NCBI RefSeq assembly: GCF_019038415.1
Contig: NZ_JAFKRG010000034.1
Span: 124,001-188,000, forward strand
Reading direction: 5' to 3'
DNA length: 64,000 bases
Source: Synechococcus sp. CCY 9618
GTDB lineage: Bacteria; Cyanobacteriota; Cyanobacteriia; PCC-6307; Cyanobiaceae
Both the position numbers and the translations under genes were made by a program. This document shows positions 9,286-19,259 of this stretch, one piece after another (position 1 is the first letter of the stretch; every line of letters begins with the position of its first letter). A model generated the notes under the pieces. That model had not been told where the DNA came from, did no database searches, and saw only the letters and a list, made by a program, of their open reading frames with translations.

Positions 9286-9480
9286 TCAGTGGCGTAGTTC
9301 CTTCGACTCCCTGGATTCAGTCATCTGGAGGGACGACTCCAGCAGGTAGGCAGCCAGGTTGGAGAGCGACCGTCCCTGTTTGTTGCTCCGCTCCACCAGG
9401 GACTGATAGGCGTTGAACGGAATGGTGATCGTGACGCGAACGGGCCGCAGGAAGGGCCCCGGGGTGGCGTGGCTTCGCAT
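9286..9480 (-). CDS. Small ribbon-helix-helix (CopG/Arc-like) protein, 64 aa
   Basis: A 64-residue protein whose core, VRVTITIPFNAYQSLVERSN followed by GRSLSNLAAYLLESSLQ, fits a ribbon-helix-helix DNA-binding fold: a beta strand with alternating residues, a helix, a GRS turn and a second helix. Such proteins are usually dimeric repressors. The ATG at 9478-9480 is the only good start. No toxin gene is adjacent: upstream is a 214-bp gap and downstream is the convergent AraC gene, so this looks like an orphan regulator rather than an antitoxin of an obvious pair. Confidence 0.7.
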   Translation of the reverse strand: MRSHATPGPFLRPVRVTITIPFNAYQSLVERSNKQGRSLSNLAAYLLESSLQMTESRESKELRH

Positions 9481-9694
9481 GGGTTCATGTCGGCTTCAGT
9501 CTTTGTTCTAAGCCGATCGCGCCAGTCTGTCCAATACCGTATTTCTGCGCATCAACCGTGCTGCATCGGCATCGTGCCTTGTCTGCACTGCGTTTCGAGG
9601 TGCAGTGATCAGCAGCAGGGAGCCGGTGGCGCCGGCGCAGGTCTGCATCGCTCTGCTCTCGCTGCACGATTCTGAAGATGGGCTTGACGTTCGC

Positions 9695-11371
9695 TCAGAG
9701 GTCGGGTTGGTCGGTCACCGCCCCCAGGCTGCTGCTGCTCACCAGGCGGGCGTACTTGCCGAGCACGCCGGTGCGGTAACGCGGCAGGGGGGCCACCCAG
9801 GCGGCGCGCCGACGCTGGAGTTCGGCCTCCTCCACATTGAGCTGGATCAGCAGCTGGCGGGCATCGACGGTGATGCTGTCGCCCTCCTCGACCAGGGCGA
9901 TGGTGCCGCCGACGGCGGCTTCCGGGGCCACATGACCCACCACCATCCCGTAGGAGCCACCACTGAAACGGCCGTCGGTGATCAACGCCACCGACTCGCC
10001 CAGGCCCTGGCCGACGATGGCGGCCGTGGGGGAGAGCATCTCCCGCATGCCGGGCCCACCCACCGGCCCTTCGTAGCGCACCACCACCACATCACCGGCG
10101 CCCACGGATCCGGCCAGGATCGCCGCCAGGGCCGTCTCCTCACTGTCGAACACCCTGGCCGGACCGGTGATCACCGGTGTCTTGACACCGCTGATCTTGG
10201 CCACGGCCCCTTCCTCGGCCAGGTTGCCCTTGAGGATCGCCAGGTGCCCCTTGGCATAGAGGGGGTTGGAGAGGGGGCGGATCACCTCCTGGCCGGCGGG
10301 GGGCTCGGAAGGCACATCCGCCAGCACCTCCTTCAGGGTGCGGCCCTCGATCGTGCCGCAGTCCCCGTGGAGCAGGCCGGCATCCAGCAGCAGCTTCATC
10401 ACCTGGGGGATGCCGCCGGCCCGGTGCAGGTCCACCGTCACGAAGCGGCCGCTGGGCTTGAGGTCGCAGATCACCGGCACCCGCTGGCGGATGGTCTCGA
10501 AGTCGTCGATGCTGAACGGCACTTCGGCGGTGCGGGCGATGGCCAGCAGGTGCAGCACCGAATTGGTGGATCCGCCCACCGCCATGATCACACTCACGGC
10601 ATTCTCGATCGCCTCGCGGGTGATCAGATCGCGGGGGCGGATGTTCGCCGCGATGGCCTCCACCAGCACTTCGGCCGAGCGGGCGGCACTGTCGGCCTTC
10701 TCGGGATCCTCGGCCGCCATGGTGGAGCTGCCCGGCAGGCTGAGTCCCATCGCCTCGAAGGCGGAGCTCATCGTGTTGGCGGTGAACATGCCGCCGCAGC
10801 TGCCGGCGCCGGGACAGGCGTTCTTCTCGATCGCCAGCAGTTCCTCCTGGTCGATGCGGCCGCCGGAGAACTGACCCACCGCCTCGAAGGCACTCACCAC
10901 CGTGAGGTCGCAGGGACCGAGCCGCCCCGGTTTGATCGTGCCGCCGTACACGAAGATCGCCGGGATGTTCATGCGCGCCATCGCCAGCATGGCGCCGGGC
11001 ATGTTCTTGTCGCAGCCGCCGATGGCCAGCAGCCCATCCATGCTCTGGGCATTGCAGGCGGTTTCGATGCTGTCGGCGATCACCTCCCGCGACACCAGGG
11101 AATACTTCATGCCCTCGGTGCCCATCGAGATGCCGTCGCTGACGGTGATGGTGCCGAACATCTGGGGCATGGCGCCGGCGACGTGCGCCGCCTGCTCGGC
11201 CCGCCGGGCCAGGTCGTTGAGGCCGATGTTGCAGGGCGTGATCGTGCTGTAGCCGTTGGCGATGCCGATGATCGGCTTGTTGAAGTCGCCGTCACCGAAA
11301 CCCACCGCCCGCAGCATGGCCCGGTTGGGAGAGCGTTGGAGCCCCTGGGTGATGGCGGCGGAGCGCAGCAT
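9695..11371 (-). CDS. ilvD: Dihydroxy-acid dehydratase
   Basis: Converts 2,3-dihydroxyisovalerate and its isoleucine-pathway analogue to 2-keto acids, in valine, leucine and isoleucine synthesis; an iron-sulfur enzyme. The 558-residue protein starts [20 protein letters not shown], as is usual in the family. [17 protein letters not shown] and [13 protein letters not shown] carry the conserved cysteines, and [21 protein letters not shown] and [11 protein letters not shown] are later signatures. I chose the ATG at 11371 over an in-frame TTG at 11398, because homologs begin at MLRS. A branched-chain aminotransferase gene, a later step of the same pathway, lies elsewhere in the window at 48112. 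Confidence 0.96.
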   Translation of the reverse strand: MLRSAAITQGLQRSPNRAMLRAVGFGDGDFNKPIIGIANGYSTITPCNIGLNDLARRAEQAAHVAGAMPQMFGTITVSDGISMGTEGMKYSLVSREVIADSIETACNAQSMDGLLAIGGCDKNMPGAMLAMARMNIPAIFVYGGTIKPGRLGPCDLTVVSAFEAVGQFSGGRIDQEELLAIEKNACPGAGSCGGMFTANTMSSAFEAMGLSLPGSSTMAAEDPEKADSAARSAEVLVEAIAANIRPRDLITREAIENAVSVIMAVGGSTNSVLHLLAIARTAEVPFSIDDFETIRQRVPVICDLKPSGRFVTVDLHRAGGIPQVMKLLLDAGLLHGDCGTIEGRTLKEVLADVPSEPPAGQEVIRPLSNPLYAKGHLAILKGNLAEEGAVAKISGVKTPVITGPARVFDSEETALAAILAGSVGAGDVVVVRYEGPVGGPGMREMLSPTAAIVGQGLGESVALITDGRFSGGSYGMVVGHVAPEAAVGGTIALVEEGDSITVDARQLLIQLNVEEAELQRRRAAWVAPLPRYRTGVLGKYARLVSSSSLGAVTDQPDL

Positions 11372-11416
11372 GGCGGGCGTTGGATGGCGATCCAGCAACT
11401 TACCGAGCGGGGCGGA

Positions 11417-11704
11417 TCAGCCCTGGGGCTGAAGCTGCTCGAGCTGCCGGCGCACCTCATCGATCGCCCGGTTGAGCTGCTGGACACGGTCGTGCAGCTG
11501 CTCGCTGCCCACCGGGACATCCACCTGCCCATCGACCAGGCGGGAGACCCGCAACATGCGCAGCTGGCGCAGGCCGAGACGGTGGCGTTCGGCGCGACGC
11601 AGCAACCAGACCGCCAGTCCTGCGGCCCCCAGCACAGCCCCGGCAGCGCCCGCCAGCAGAACCAGGCTGCCGCCGCTGGACGAACCCTCCCTGGAATCAG
11701 CCAT
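11417..11704 (-). CDS. Small membrane-anchored coiled-coil protein, 95 aa
   Basis: A 95-residue protein with one membrane segment (LVLLAGAAGAVLGAAGLAVWLL, about 14-35), a positively charged RRAERHR edge just after it, and a C-terminal helix with heptad-like leucines (LHDRVQQLNRAIDEVRRQLEQL). The N terminus is probably outside or lumenal by the positive-inside rule. It lies between ilvD and the uracil phosphoribosyltransferase gene on the same strand. I do not recognise the family and infer only a membrane-tethered coiled coil. Confidence 0.65.
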   Translation of the reverse strand: MADSREGSSSGGSLVLLAGAAGAVLGAAGLAVWLLRRAERHRLGLRQLRMLRVSRLVDGQVDVPVGSEQLHDRVQQLNRAIDEVRRQLEQLQPQG

Positions 11705-11749
11705 GAGCCTGCACGCGAGGGGGGAGCCCCTGAATGGATGGCAACCAGC

Positions 11750-12415
11750 CTAAGCAGTCGCCGCGGCACTTCCGTACAGCCGTTCGCTCACGTCGCCGAA
11801 GCCAGGAACAATTCTGTTCAGGCCATCGATCTCGGCGTCGATGCCGCTGCAGTAGAGGGTGAGATCTCCATGCCGTTCGCCGACGACCTTCAGTCCCGGT
11901 GCCGCCGCCAGGGTGGTGATCACCCGCAGCCGCTGCCCGGTCACCCCGAGACCCTGGAGGCGCTCCAGCAGGGCCAGCAGGATCGCCCCGCTGGCCAGGG
12001 CGGGAAGAACCACCAGCACACCGCAGCGGGGGTCGATGGCGGCAGGCAGATCATCCAGGAACCAGTGGGGCTGGTGACCAGGGCTGTCGGCCTCGAGGCC
12101 GACATGGGCCACCCGGGCCGAGGGGAGCACCGACTGGGCCCCCTGCCACAGGCCGAGGCCACCGCGCAGCACCGGGATCACCAGCAGGGGCACCTCGGGG
12201 TCCACCACCTGGCCGTCGCAGGTTCCCAGGGGAGTCTCGACCGTCACCTGCCGGTGCGGCAGCCAGTCGCGCAGTGCCTCGTAGGTGAGCCAGCGGCCCA
12301 GTTCCGCCATCGCCGTGGCGAACAGGGGCGAGGGGGTGGAGCGATCACGCAGCAGGGTGAGCCAGTGGCCGATCAGGGGGTGAGGGGGCACCACCACCCG
12401 CAGGGACATGCTCAT
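11750..12415 (-). CDS. upp: Uracil phosphoribosyltransferase-like protein with altered PRPP loop
   Basis: UPRTase salvages uracil to UMP using PRPP. The 221-residue length and several marks fit: PVLRGGLGLW (about 81-90, the canonical PILRAGLG region) and the C-terminal uracil-binding motif PGFGDVSERLYG (about 204-215). The PRPP loop, normally DPMLATGGS, reads LPALASGAI at about 137-145, so the conserved Asp is Leu and the second Gly is Ala. Activity with PRPP is therefore uncertain; it may be an active variant or have taken on another role. In-frame ATGs at 12415 and 12409 are both possible starts. Family assignment is firm, function is not. Confidence 0.8.
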   Translation of the reverse strand: MSMSLRVVVPPHPLIGHWLTLLRDRSTPSPLFATAMAELGRWLTYEALRDWLPHRQVTVETPLGTCDGQVVDPEVPLLVIPVLRGGLGLWQGAQSVLPSARVAHVGLEADSPGHQPHWFLDDLPAAIDPRCGVLVVLPALASGAILLALLERLQGLGVTGQRLRVITTLAAAPGLKVVGERHGDLTLYCSGIDAEIDGLNRIVPGFGDVSERLYGSAAATA

Positions 12416-12495
12416 GACGGGCTGGTGAAGGGCTCAGGACGACGCTGGCGGGCGATCGCCTGCCATAGCTTGAAACGGCAGCGTACCGGTGTGGC

Positions 12496-13083
12496 ATGGC
12501 CCCCAGTTTCCGATCCCCCTTCCACCGCACTGTCGGGACAGGGAGTCCCTGGACGAGGGTCCTGATCAGGCCGGACCTGCGGCGGCAGCTCAGCGGGCTG
12601 CTGGGCATGCTGCTGGGGGTGGTGCTGCTCTGGGGCGGACTGCCGGTGAATCGGGCGCTGGCGATCACCGCGCCGGAGCTGCGGGCCCAGCGCTCGTTCC
12701 AGGAGCTGGATCCCGACCTGCGGGGCCGCAATCTCCAGCAGCAGGAATTCCTCAAGGCGTCCATGGAGGGCTTCGATCTGCGGGAGGCGGATCTGCGCGG
12801 GGCGGTGTTCAATTCCAGCAATCTGCGCCAGGCCGATCTGCGCGGGGCTGATCTGGAGGATGCGGTGGCCTTCGCCACCCGCTTCGACGGCGCTGATCTG
12901 CGTGGTGCCCAGCTGCGCAACGCCATGCTCATGCAGAGCAGGTTCCGGGACGCCCAGATTGAGGGTGCCGATTTCAGTGATGCGGTGCTTGACCTTCCCG
13001 AGCAGAAGGCTCTCTGTGCCCGTGCCTCCGGTCGCCACCCGCTGACGGGTGTGGACACGCGGGAGAGCCTCGGTTGCCGTTGA
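12496..13083 (+). CDS. Pentapeptide-repeat protein, exported or lumenal
   Basis: A 195-residue protein with a hydrophobic N-terminal stretch (LSGLLGMLLGVVLLWGGLPV, about 35-54) ending near NRALAITAPE, which looks like a signal sequence or anchor. The body has pentapeptide repeats of the A(D/N)LRx type: DLREADLRGAVFNSSNLRQ, ADLRGADLEDAVAF, GADLRGAQLRNAML, GADFSDAVLDL. These fold into a right-handed beta-helix. Cyanobacteria carry many such proteins, some in the thylakoid lumen; the specific role here is unknown. Divergent from the upp-like gene. Confidence 0.85.
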   Translation: MAPSFRSPFHRTVGTGSPWTRVLIRPDLRRQLSGLLGMLLGVVLLWGGLPVNRALAITAPELRAQRSFQELDPDLRGRNLQQQEFLKASMEGFDLREADLRGAVFNSSNLRQADLRGADLEDAVAFATRFDGADLRGAQLRNAMLMQSRFRDAQIEGADFSDAVLDLPEQKALCARASGRHPLTGVDTRESLGCR

Positions 13084-13137
13084 GATGGGGCGGGGCGCCT
13101 CCCCTAGGTTCGGTGCTGCCCTTTTCCGCTTGTTCCG

Positions 13138-14223
<1,086 letters not shown>

Positions 14224-14242
14224 AGCACTGGCCGTCGCCTAG

Positions 14243-14542
14243 TTAGTCGAGGGGTATGTCCCCCCTGGCGCAGACCCCATCCCAGCAGAGGCTGGTGTCC
14301 TCCAGCCAGCGACTGTTCACTGGGCGCCAGCCCCCGCTCGGCTTGAGCATCGTCACGCTGCCACGGCCGTCATGGCGGAATTCGATCCGCTGCCCATTCA
14401 CCAGCAGATACCAGTGGACGCCGAGCTGCTCCACCTGCATCTGGCAGGCCTGCCAGGGACCGTCCGCCAGGCGGCACTCCAGGGACACCAGACCGGGGAT
14501 CGGATGGGCCTGAAGGGCGGTGCAGGCAATCGCCAGGCCCAT
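14243..14542 (-). CDS. Small exported protein of unknown function
   Basis: With the ATG at 14542 the protein is 99 residues, beginning MGLAIACTALQAHPIPGLVS, which looks like a signal peptide (cleavage likely near LQA-HP); longer starts up to 14674 remain open. After it come four cysteines (LECRLAD, WQACQMQ, TSLCWDGVCARG), which could form two disulfides in the periplasm or lumen. I do not recognise the family. It ends 19 bp from the convergent end of the CobW gene. Confidence 0.55.
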   Translation of the reverse strand: MGLAIACTALQAHPIPGLVSLECRLADGPWQACQMQVEQLGVHWYLLVNGQRIEFRHDGRGSVTMLKPSGGWRPVNSRWLEDTSLCWDGVCARGDIPLD

Positions 14543-14684
14543 GGCTCCGCATGCCAGGTGGCGGCCCAGCGGATCAAGGTGAGACCGCTGCAGGAAAGGC
14601 ACCGTGACCGGAGCTACGGAAGTCCGTCTCCAGGCTGGACAGCGGCCGGTGCTGACCGCGCGGCGGGCTGCCAAGATTTAACAA

Positions 14685-14957
14685 ATGTGCGTGGCTCCGG
14701 TGCCGATCTTCAACGCCCGTGTTCAGGTGTCCCTGAGGCCCTCCGTACTGGATCCCGCCGGCGAGGCCACTCGCGCCGCCGCGGCACGGCTCGGCGTCGA
14801 GGGTGTTCAGCGGCTGCGGATCGGCAAGGCCATCGAGCTCGACCTGGAAGCCCCCGACCGGGCCACCGCCCAGGCCCGTCTGGAACTGCTCAGCGACCGC
14901 CTGCTGGCCAATCCCGTGATCGAGGACTGGTCGCTGGATCTGGTCGAAGCCGGTTGA
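14685..14957 (+). CDS. purS: Phosphoribosylformylglycinamidine synthase subunit PurS
   Basis: The small subunit of the three-part FGAM synthase (PurS-PurQ-PurL), which forms FGAM from FGAR in purine synthesis. The 90-residue protein has the PurS pattern [20 protein letters not shown], then [20 protein letters not shown] and a C-terminal [13 protein letters not shown]. The ATG at 14685 gives a slightly long N-terminus; nearby GTG starts cannot be excluded. purQ starts 14 bp downstream. purL is not in the window. Confidence 0.92.
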   Translation: MCVAPVPIFNARVQVSLRPSVLDPAGEATRAAAARLGVEGVQRLRIGKAIELDLEAPDRATAQARLELLSDRLLANPVIEDWSLDLVEAG

Positions 14958-14970
14958 GGGGAGCAGATTC

Positions 14971-15624
14971 ATGACCGTCGGCATCGTGGTGTTTCCCGGT
15001 TCCAACTGCGACCGGGATGTGGCCTGGGCCCTGGAGGGCTGTCTCGGCATACCCGTGCGCTTCCTCTGGCATGAGGAGCGCGATCTTTCCGGCCTGGAGG
15101 CGATCGTGCTTCCGGGTGGCTTCAGTTACGGGGACTACCTGCGCTGCGGCGCCATCGCCCGGTTCGCGCCCGTGCTCCAGGACGTGCGGACCTTCGCCGA
15201 GCGAGGCGGTCCGGTGCTCGGCATCTGCAACGGCTTCCAGGTGCTCACCGAGATGGGGCTGCTGCCGGGGGCCCTCACCCGCAACCGCGATCTGCACTTC
15301 CTCTGCCAGAACAGCTCCCTGGAGGTGAACTCCGGAAGCTGCCGCTGGCTCGGCGGCTACGGCGCCGGAGAGCGGATCAGCCTGCCCATCGCCCATGGGG
15401 AGGGCCGCTACCAGGTGGCCCGCGAGCAGCTCCACGCCCTGGAGGACCAGGGCTGCGTGGTGCTGCGCTACACCGCCAATCCGAACGGGTCGATGGGGGA
15501 CGTGGCCGGGCTGAGCAATCCCGCGGGCAACGTGCTCGGTCTCATGCCTCACCCCGAGCGGGCGTGCGACGCCGCCACGGGAGGTCTGGACGGTCGCCGC
15601 CTCCTGGAGGCGGCCCTGGGCTGA
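14971..15624 (+). CDS. purQ: Phosphoribosylformylglycinamidine synthase subunit PurQ
   Basis: The glutaminase subunit of FGAM synthase; it releases ammonia from glutamine for PurL. The 217-residue protein has the class I glutamine amidotransferase layout: [11 protein letters not shown] at the N-terminus, the oxyanion-region [13 protein letters not shown] (48-60), nucleophile Cys86 in LGICNGFQ, and the His/Glu pair in LMPHPERA near the C-terminus. It follows purS with a 13-base gap on the same strand. Confidence 0.97.
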   Translation: MTVGIVVFPGSNCDRDVAWALEGCLGIPVRFLWHEERDLSGLEAIVLPGGFSYGDYLRCGAIARFAPVLQDVRTFAERGGPVLGICNGFQVLTEMGLLPGALTRNRDLHFLCQNSSLEVNSGSCRWLGGYGAGERISLPIAHGEGRYQVAREQLHALEDQGCVVLRYTANPNGSMGDVAGLSNPAGNVLGLMPHPERACDAATGGLDGRRLLEAALG

Positions 15625-15646
15625 GCCGGCTGCCCGGGAAGGCCGT

Positions 15647-16246
15647 TCAGTCGCGGTCGGCGAAAAAGGCGCGACTCGCGATGGGATCCGGCTGGATCGT
15701 CCTGGCTCCAGGAGTCCAGCCGGCGGGGCACACCTGGTCGGGATGGGCCTGCACATGCTGAAAGGCCTGCAGCACCCTCAGCGTTTCCTCCACGCTGCGA
15801 CCGACCGCCAGCTCGTTGATGGTGCTGTGCAGGATCACACCGTCCGGATCGATCAGGAACAACCCCCTCAGGGCCGTGCCGGCAACCTCGTCGAGCACAT
15901 GAAAAGAGCGGGCGATCTGCTTGGTGAGGTCCGACACCAGGGGGAAGGCGATGTCACCGAGCCCGCCGCTGCGGCGCTCGGTCTGCACCCAGGCCAGGTG
16001 GCTGAACGGGCTGTCGACCGACACCGCCAGGATGTCGGTGCCGAGCCGGGCGAAGTCCCCGTGCCGATCGCTGAAGGCGGTGATCTCGGTCGGACAGACG
16101 AAGGTGAAGTCCAGGGGATAGAAGAACAGCACCACATAGCGACCCCGGTACTGGCGCAGGGAGATCTCCCTGAACGCATGGTCCACCACGGCGGTGGCGC
16201 GGAAATCGGGGGCCTCGAGGCCGACGAGTCTGCCGCTGCTGGTCAT
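15647..16246 (-). CDS. 2-Cys peroxiredoxin
   Basis: A 199-residue thiol peroxidase of the AhpC/Prx1 class that reduces peroxides, usually with thioredoxin. The peroxidatic Cys51 is in DFTFVCPTE and the resolving Cys173 is in QVCPAGW; the active-site Arg region is [14 protein letters not shown] chose the ATG at 16246 ([15 protein letters not shown]) rather than the frame open to 16327, whose extra 27 residues do not resemble the family. It ends 22 bp from the convergent end of purQ. Confidence 0.93.
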   Translation of the reverse strand: MTSSGRLVGLEAPDFRATAVVDHAFREISLRQYRGRYVVLFFYPLDFTFVCPTEITAFSDRHGDFARLGTDILAVSVDSPFSHLAWVQTERRSGGLGDIAFPLVSDLTKQIARSFHVLDEVAGTALRGLFLIDPDGVILHSTINELAVGRSVEETLRVLQAFQHVQAHPDQVCPAGWTPGARTIQPDPIASRAFFADRD

Positions 16247-16367
16247 GGAGCCACACCCCGGAAGCTGAAACGGATTCCCATGCTGGCCTGACTGCAGAAC
16301 CCAGCATGGCCAGGTCCGTGGTGTCACGGGCCCCTACGATGGAGTTCAAGAAGTGAAGAAAGCCACC

Positions 16368-16715
16368 ATGGGTTGGGATCCGTCCGTTCTGCGCAAATAC
16401 AACACCACCGGTCATTTCCGCCTGCTCAATCAGCTGCGCTCCGAACTCAGGGGAAACCCCCTGATCCGCCCCAAGGATGGGGAGACGGTGGGGGCGGCCA
16501 ACCGCAGCAAAAGCCTTACCCGCGCGCTTCAGAACCGTGGTAGCGGCGGTTACGGCCGCAACCGCCGTCCGCTCCAGGCTCCCTCCACCGTCACCGCCGC
16601 CCCGGCGTTGCCCGTGGTCGTTTCAGCGGCCTCTCCAGACGCCGCTGCCGAAAGCCAGGAAGCCGCCAACGCCCGCAGCTTCCGCGAGCGTCTGAACGCC
16701 ATCGAGATGCGCTGA
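16368..16715 (+). CDS. Conserved small basic protein of unknown function, 115 aa
   Basis: Starting at the ATG at 16368 it reads MGWDPSVLRKYNTTGHFRLL, a pattern I recall from conserved picocyanobacterial hypothetical proteins, then NQLRSELRGNPLIR. The middle is basic (RSKSLTRALQNRGSGGYGRN) and followed by a low-complexity Ala/Pro/Val stretch, with a short C-terminal helix (FRERLNAIEMR). A GTG at 16353 is an alternative start. The basic, flexible make-up would suit nucleic-acid or ribosome contact, but that is only a guess. Confidence 0.65.
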   Translation: MGWDPSVLRKYNTTGHFRLLNQLRSELRGNPLIRPKDGETVGAANRSKSLTRALQNRGSGGYGRNRRPLQAPSTVTAAPALPVVVSAASPDAAAESQEAANARSFRERLNAIEMR

Positions 16716-16887
16716 AGACGCCCTCCTGTGAGGCAGCAAGCGGCTTGGATGCCTCCCATCTCTTGAGCATCGGGCGGCATATCCGATTGTCTTACTGAAC
16801 TGGATGTGGATCCAGCTCTTGTCCCTGAGCTGAGGAATCTTGCCGTGGGAAACACATGAGAGTGGAAGCCCAGGCATGGGCGAACAA

Positions 16888-16961
16888 TGGCTCGGGGGAG
16901 ACTTGAACTCCCGACCTTGGGGTTATGAATCCCACGCTCTAACCAGCTGAGCTACCGAGCC
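16888..16961 (-). tRNA. tRNA-Met (anticodon CAU)
   Basis: The reverse complement folds as a 74-nt tRNA: acceptor GGCTCGG/CCGAGCC with discriminator A, D arm GCTC...GAGC, anticodon loop TTCATAA giving CAU, a 5-nt variable loop and T arm GGGAG-TTCAAGT-CTCCC. The anticodon stem has one mismatch next to the loop. CCA is not encoded. The G1-C72 pair argues for elongator rather than initiator Met-tRNA; a tRNA-Ile2 read through lysidine is not excluded. Confidence 0.93.
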
Positions 16962-17008
16962 AATCAAGGCGACTCTAAACGATCACCTTCTTCGGTCCCC
17001 CCGGAGAC

Positions 17009-18031
17009 TCAGGCCCGTGGGGGGAGGATCTGCAGGGGGTTGACCGCGCCCTTGCCGGGGGGGTGAATCTCAAAGTGGAGATGGGGCCCGGTGCTGCGGC
17101 CGGTGCTGCCCATCTGGCTGATCACCTGACCCTGGGAGACCGACTCGCCCTTGCTGACCAGGAGCCGGCTGTTGTGGGCATAGAGGCTGCGGCTGCCGTC
17201 CGGGTGGGAGATCTCGACCAGATAGCCGTAGCCGCCGTCATGCCAGCCGGCGAAGGACACCTGACCTTCCTTGGCGGCCATCACGGGGGTGCCCACGTTG
17301 TTGGCCACGTCGATGCCTTTGTGCATGCGTCCCCAGCGCCAGCCGTAGCCTGAGGTGAAGACCCCCTGGGTGGGCCAGATCCAGGTGGTGGACGGAGACG
17401 TGGTGGGTCCCTTGAAGGGGGGCTGGGGATCGCCGAATTCGGGGATGTCCGGCCAGCTGATGCCGCCGCTCACCGAGGGCTTGAGGCCCAGCAGGAGCCG
17501 GGAACGACCGGGGGCGGACTGGGCCAGCCGGACCTGGCTGCCCACCACCAGCCGGGCCGTTTCCAGACCCGGGTTGAGGCGCACCAGTTCAGCCACGCTC
17601 AGGCCGTAGCGCTGGGCCAGTTTGAGCACGGTGTCGCCGAAGCGGACCACCCCGTCGTTCTCCAGCGGTGGTGGGGTGGTGACGGGGGGCGTCCGGCGTT
17701 GGACGGAGGGGTCAAGGGAGGCGATGCGTCCGAGACGCTCCTTGCCGCGGCTGGGAACGACGAGCCATTCGCCGCTGTTGAAGCGATGGTCCTCATCGAC
17801 ATCGTTGAGCCGTGCCAGACGGCTCTCGTCGAGATCAAGGGCCGAGGAGAGCTCCTCGATGGACACCGGCCGCCTGACCTTGACCCAGAGCTTGTCGGAG
17901 GCAGACGGCAGGGAGGCCAGCAGGGTTTCCGTGGAAACCGTGCTGGGGGCGTCATTGGCAAGGACAGCCACGAGCGGCACGACGGCCGGTGAGGCGAGCA
18001 GAAAAGGAAGAACCAATCGGAAAGGCTTCAT
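17009..18031 (-). CDS. LysM and M23 metallopeptidase-domain envelope protein
   Basis: A 340-residue exported protein. The N-terminus MKPFRLVLPFLLASPAVVPL is a signal peptide. Two LysM-like units follow (one around LDLDESRLARLNDVDEDHRF; one VRFGDTVLKLAQRYGLSVAE), giving peptidoglycan binding. The C-terminal third is a LytM/M23 domain with zinc-ligand motifs GRMHKGIDVA and HLHFEIH and the LYAHNS segment, all intact, so endopeptidase activity is plausible. I used the ATG at 18031 because the frame open upstream gives no family sequence and overlaps trmL. Probable role: cell-wall cutting during growth or division. Confidence 0.9.
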   Translation of the reverse strand: MKPFRLVLPFLLASPAVVPLVAVLANDAPSTVSTETLLASLPSASDKLWVKVRRPVSIEELSSALDLDESRLARLNDVDEDHRFNSGEWLVVPSRGKERLGRIASLDPSVQRRTPPVTTPPPLENDGVVRFGDTVLKLAQRYGLSVAELVRLNPGLETARLVVGSQVRLAQSAPGRSRLLLGLKPSVSGGISWPDIPEFGDPQPPFKGPTTSPSTTWIWPTQGVFTSGYGWRWGRMHKGIDVANNVGTPVMAAKEGQVSFAGWHDGGYGYLVEISHPDGSRSLYAHNSRLLVSKGESVSQGQVISQMGSTGRSTGPHLHFEIHPPGKGAVNPLQILPPRA

Positions 18032-18170
18032 GCATTTCACACCTATCGGACAAGAACCGGCAGAGAAGCCAACATCTGCAGGTCGGGCAGAGAGTAGCGC
18101 CACGAACCTCTGGCGGCAAGCTTCCGCTCGCAGCTCCCCACCGAAGTGCCGCGGGGAAATCCGCCGGATC

Positions 18171-18662
18171 TCAATCCCGGACGCCTGCGTGGGCCCCGAG
18201 CTGACGCAGGGCTTCGAACAGCACGATGCCAACGGAGACCGAGAGATTGAGGCTGCGCACGCCCCCCGCAGCGTCGCGGGCGGAGCGGGCCATCGGGATG
18301 CCCAGACGGGCGTCGGCCGTCGCCTGCAGAGCGGTCGGTAATCCGTCCGTCTCCCGGCCGAAGAGCAGCCAGTCATCGGCAAGGAAGTCGAAATCCGTGT
18401 AGGCAGCATCGGCCCGGCTGCTGAGGGCCACCAGGCGGCCCCCCTGACGTCGACGGTGCTGCTGGAACGCCTCCAGGTCGCCATGGCACACAAGGGAGAC
18501 GAACGGCCAGTAGTCGAGGCCGGCGCGGCGCAGATGGCGATCGCTGATCGTGAAGCCGAGGGGCTCGATCAGGTGCAGTTCGGTTCCGGTGGCGGCACAG
18601 GTGCGTGCCACGTTGCCCGTGTTAGGCGGAATCTGGGGCTGGTAGAGAACGACGCGGGGCAT
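18171..18662 (-). CDS. trmL: tRNA (cytidine/uridine-34 2'-O)-methyltransferase
   Basis: A SPOUT methyltransferase that modifies the wobble base of certain tRNA-Leu. The 163-residue length is usual for TrmL. Marks are VLYQPQIPPNTGNVARTCAA at the N-terminus, LIEPLGF, LLFGRETDGLP and the C-terminal knot LNLSVSVGIVLFEALRQ. It is followed at a distance on the same strand by the M23 gene and preceded by the cobU-type gene, 12 bp away. Confidence 0.93.
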   Translation of the reverse strand: MPRVVLYQPQIPPNTGNVARTCAATGTELHLIEPLGFTISDRHLRRAGLDYWPFVSLVCHGDLEAFQQHRRRQGGRLVALSSRADAAYTDFDFLADDWLLFGRETDGLPTALQATADARLGIPMARSARDAAGGVRSLNLSVSVGIVLFEALRQLGAHAGVRD

Positions 18663-18674
18663 CCGGAACCGGTC

Positions 18675-19259
18675 TCAGGCGGCGGGAGGTACGGGCACGC
18701 CCAGGGCCTGCAGATCGAGGGCCCGCCCCTGCAGGACGAGCCAGGCCGCATCGCTGTGGTGCTGAAGGTGCTCCTGCAGCGCTCCGAGCCGATCGCGGAA
18801 GCTGGATCCCGCCGCCGTCGGTGGCACCACACCCCAGCCGGTCTCCTCACAGACGATCACCAGAGGGGCCCGACAGGCGGTGATGGCCTCGCTCAGCTCC
18901 TGGCAGCAGCGCTGCCACTCCGCCTGCTCCCGGTCGAGATGGGCCGCCACCCAGGTACCGAGGGAATCCACCAGCCCCAGCTGACCCTCCTGCAGGGATC
19001 CGAGCCCCGCGGCAAGCGCCCCGCCGACCTCGCGGCAGGTCCACTCGTAGGGGCGGCGCTCGCGGTGGCGGCGCAGTCGCTCCTGCCAGGCATGGTCGTC
19101 AGGCAGCAGCGGCCCTGTGGCCAGGTAGATCACGGTCAGGCCGCTGAGCACAGCAAGATGCTCGGCCCAGCGACTCTTGCCCCCCCTGGATGGACCGCTG
19201 ACCAGAGTGAGCCGTGGGGCCGGGTCGGGCCGGACTCCGAACCCGGCCTCAACCGCCAC
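18675..19259 (-). CDS. cobU: Adenosylcobinamide kinase / adenosylcobinamide-phosphate guanylyltransferase
   Basis: The late cobalamin enzyme that phosphorylates adenosylcobinamide and adds GMP (CobU/CobP). The 194-residue protein has the P-loop TLVSGPSRGGKSRWAEHLA, WQERLRRHRERRPYEWTCRE, GLVDSLGTWVA (Walker B region) and VIVCEETGWGVVP. The start is a GTG at 19259, eleven bases inside the end of pcxA, which implies coupled translation. A cobN gene at 49083 and a B12-dependent metH at 44417 in the same window fit an active B12 pathway. Confidence 0.93.
   Translation of the reverse strand: MAVEAGFGVRPDPAPRLTLVSGPSRGGKSRWAEHLAVLSGLTVIYLATGPLLPDDHAWQERLRRHRERRPYEWTCREVGGALAAGLGSLQEGQLGLVDSLGTWVAAHLDREQAEWQRCCQELSEAITACRAPLVIVCEETGWGVVPPTAAGSSFRDRLGALQEHLQHHSDAAWLVLQGRALDLQALGVPVPPAA

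Noticed and set aside
9605-12565. Long plus-strand open frame antisense to ilvD and upp
   Set aside because: It is a GC-rich shadow of ilvD and the small membrane gene; the minus-strand products are clear family members.
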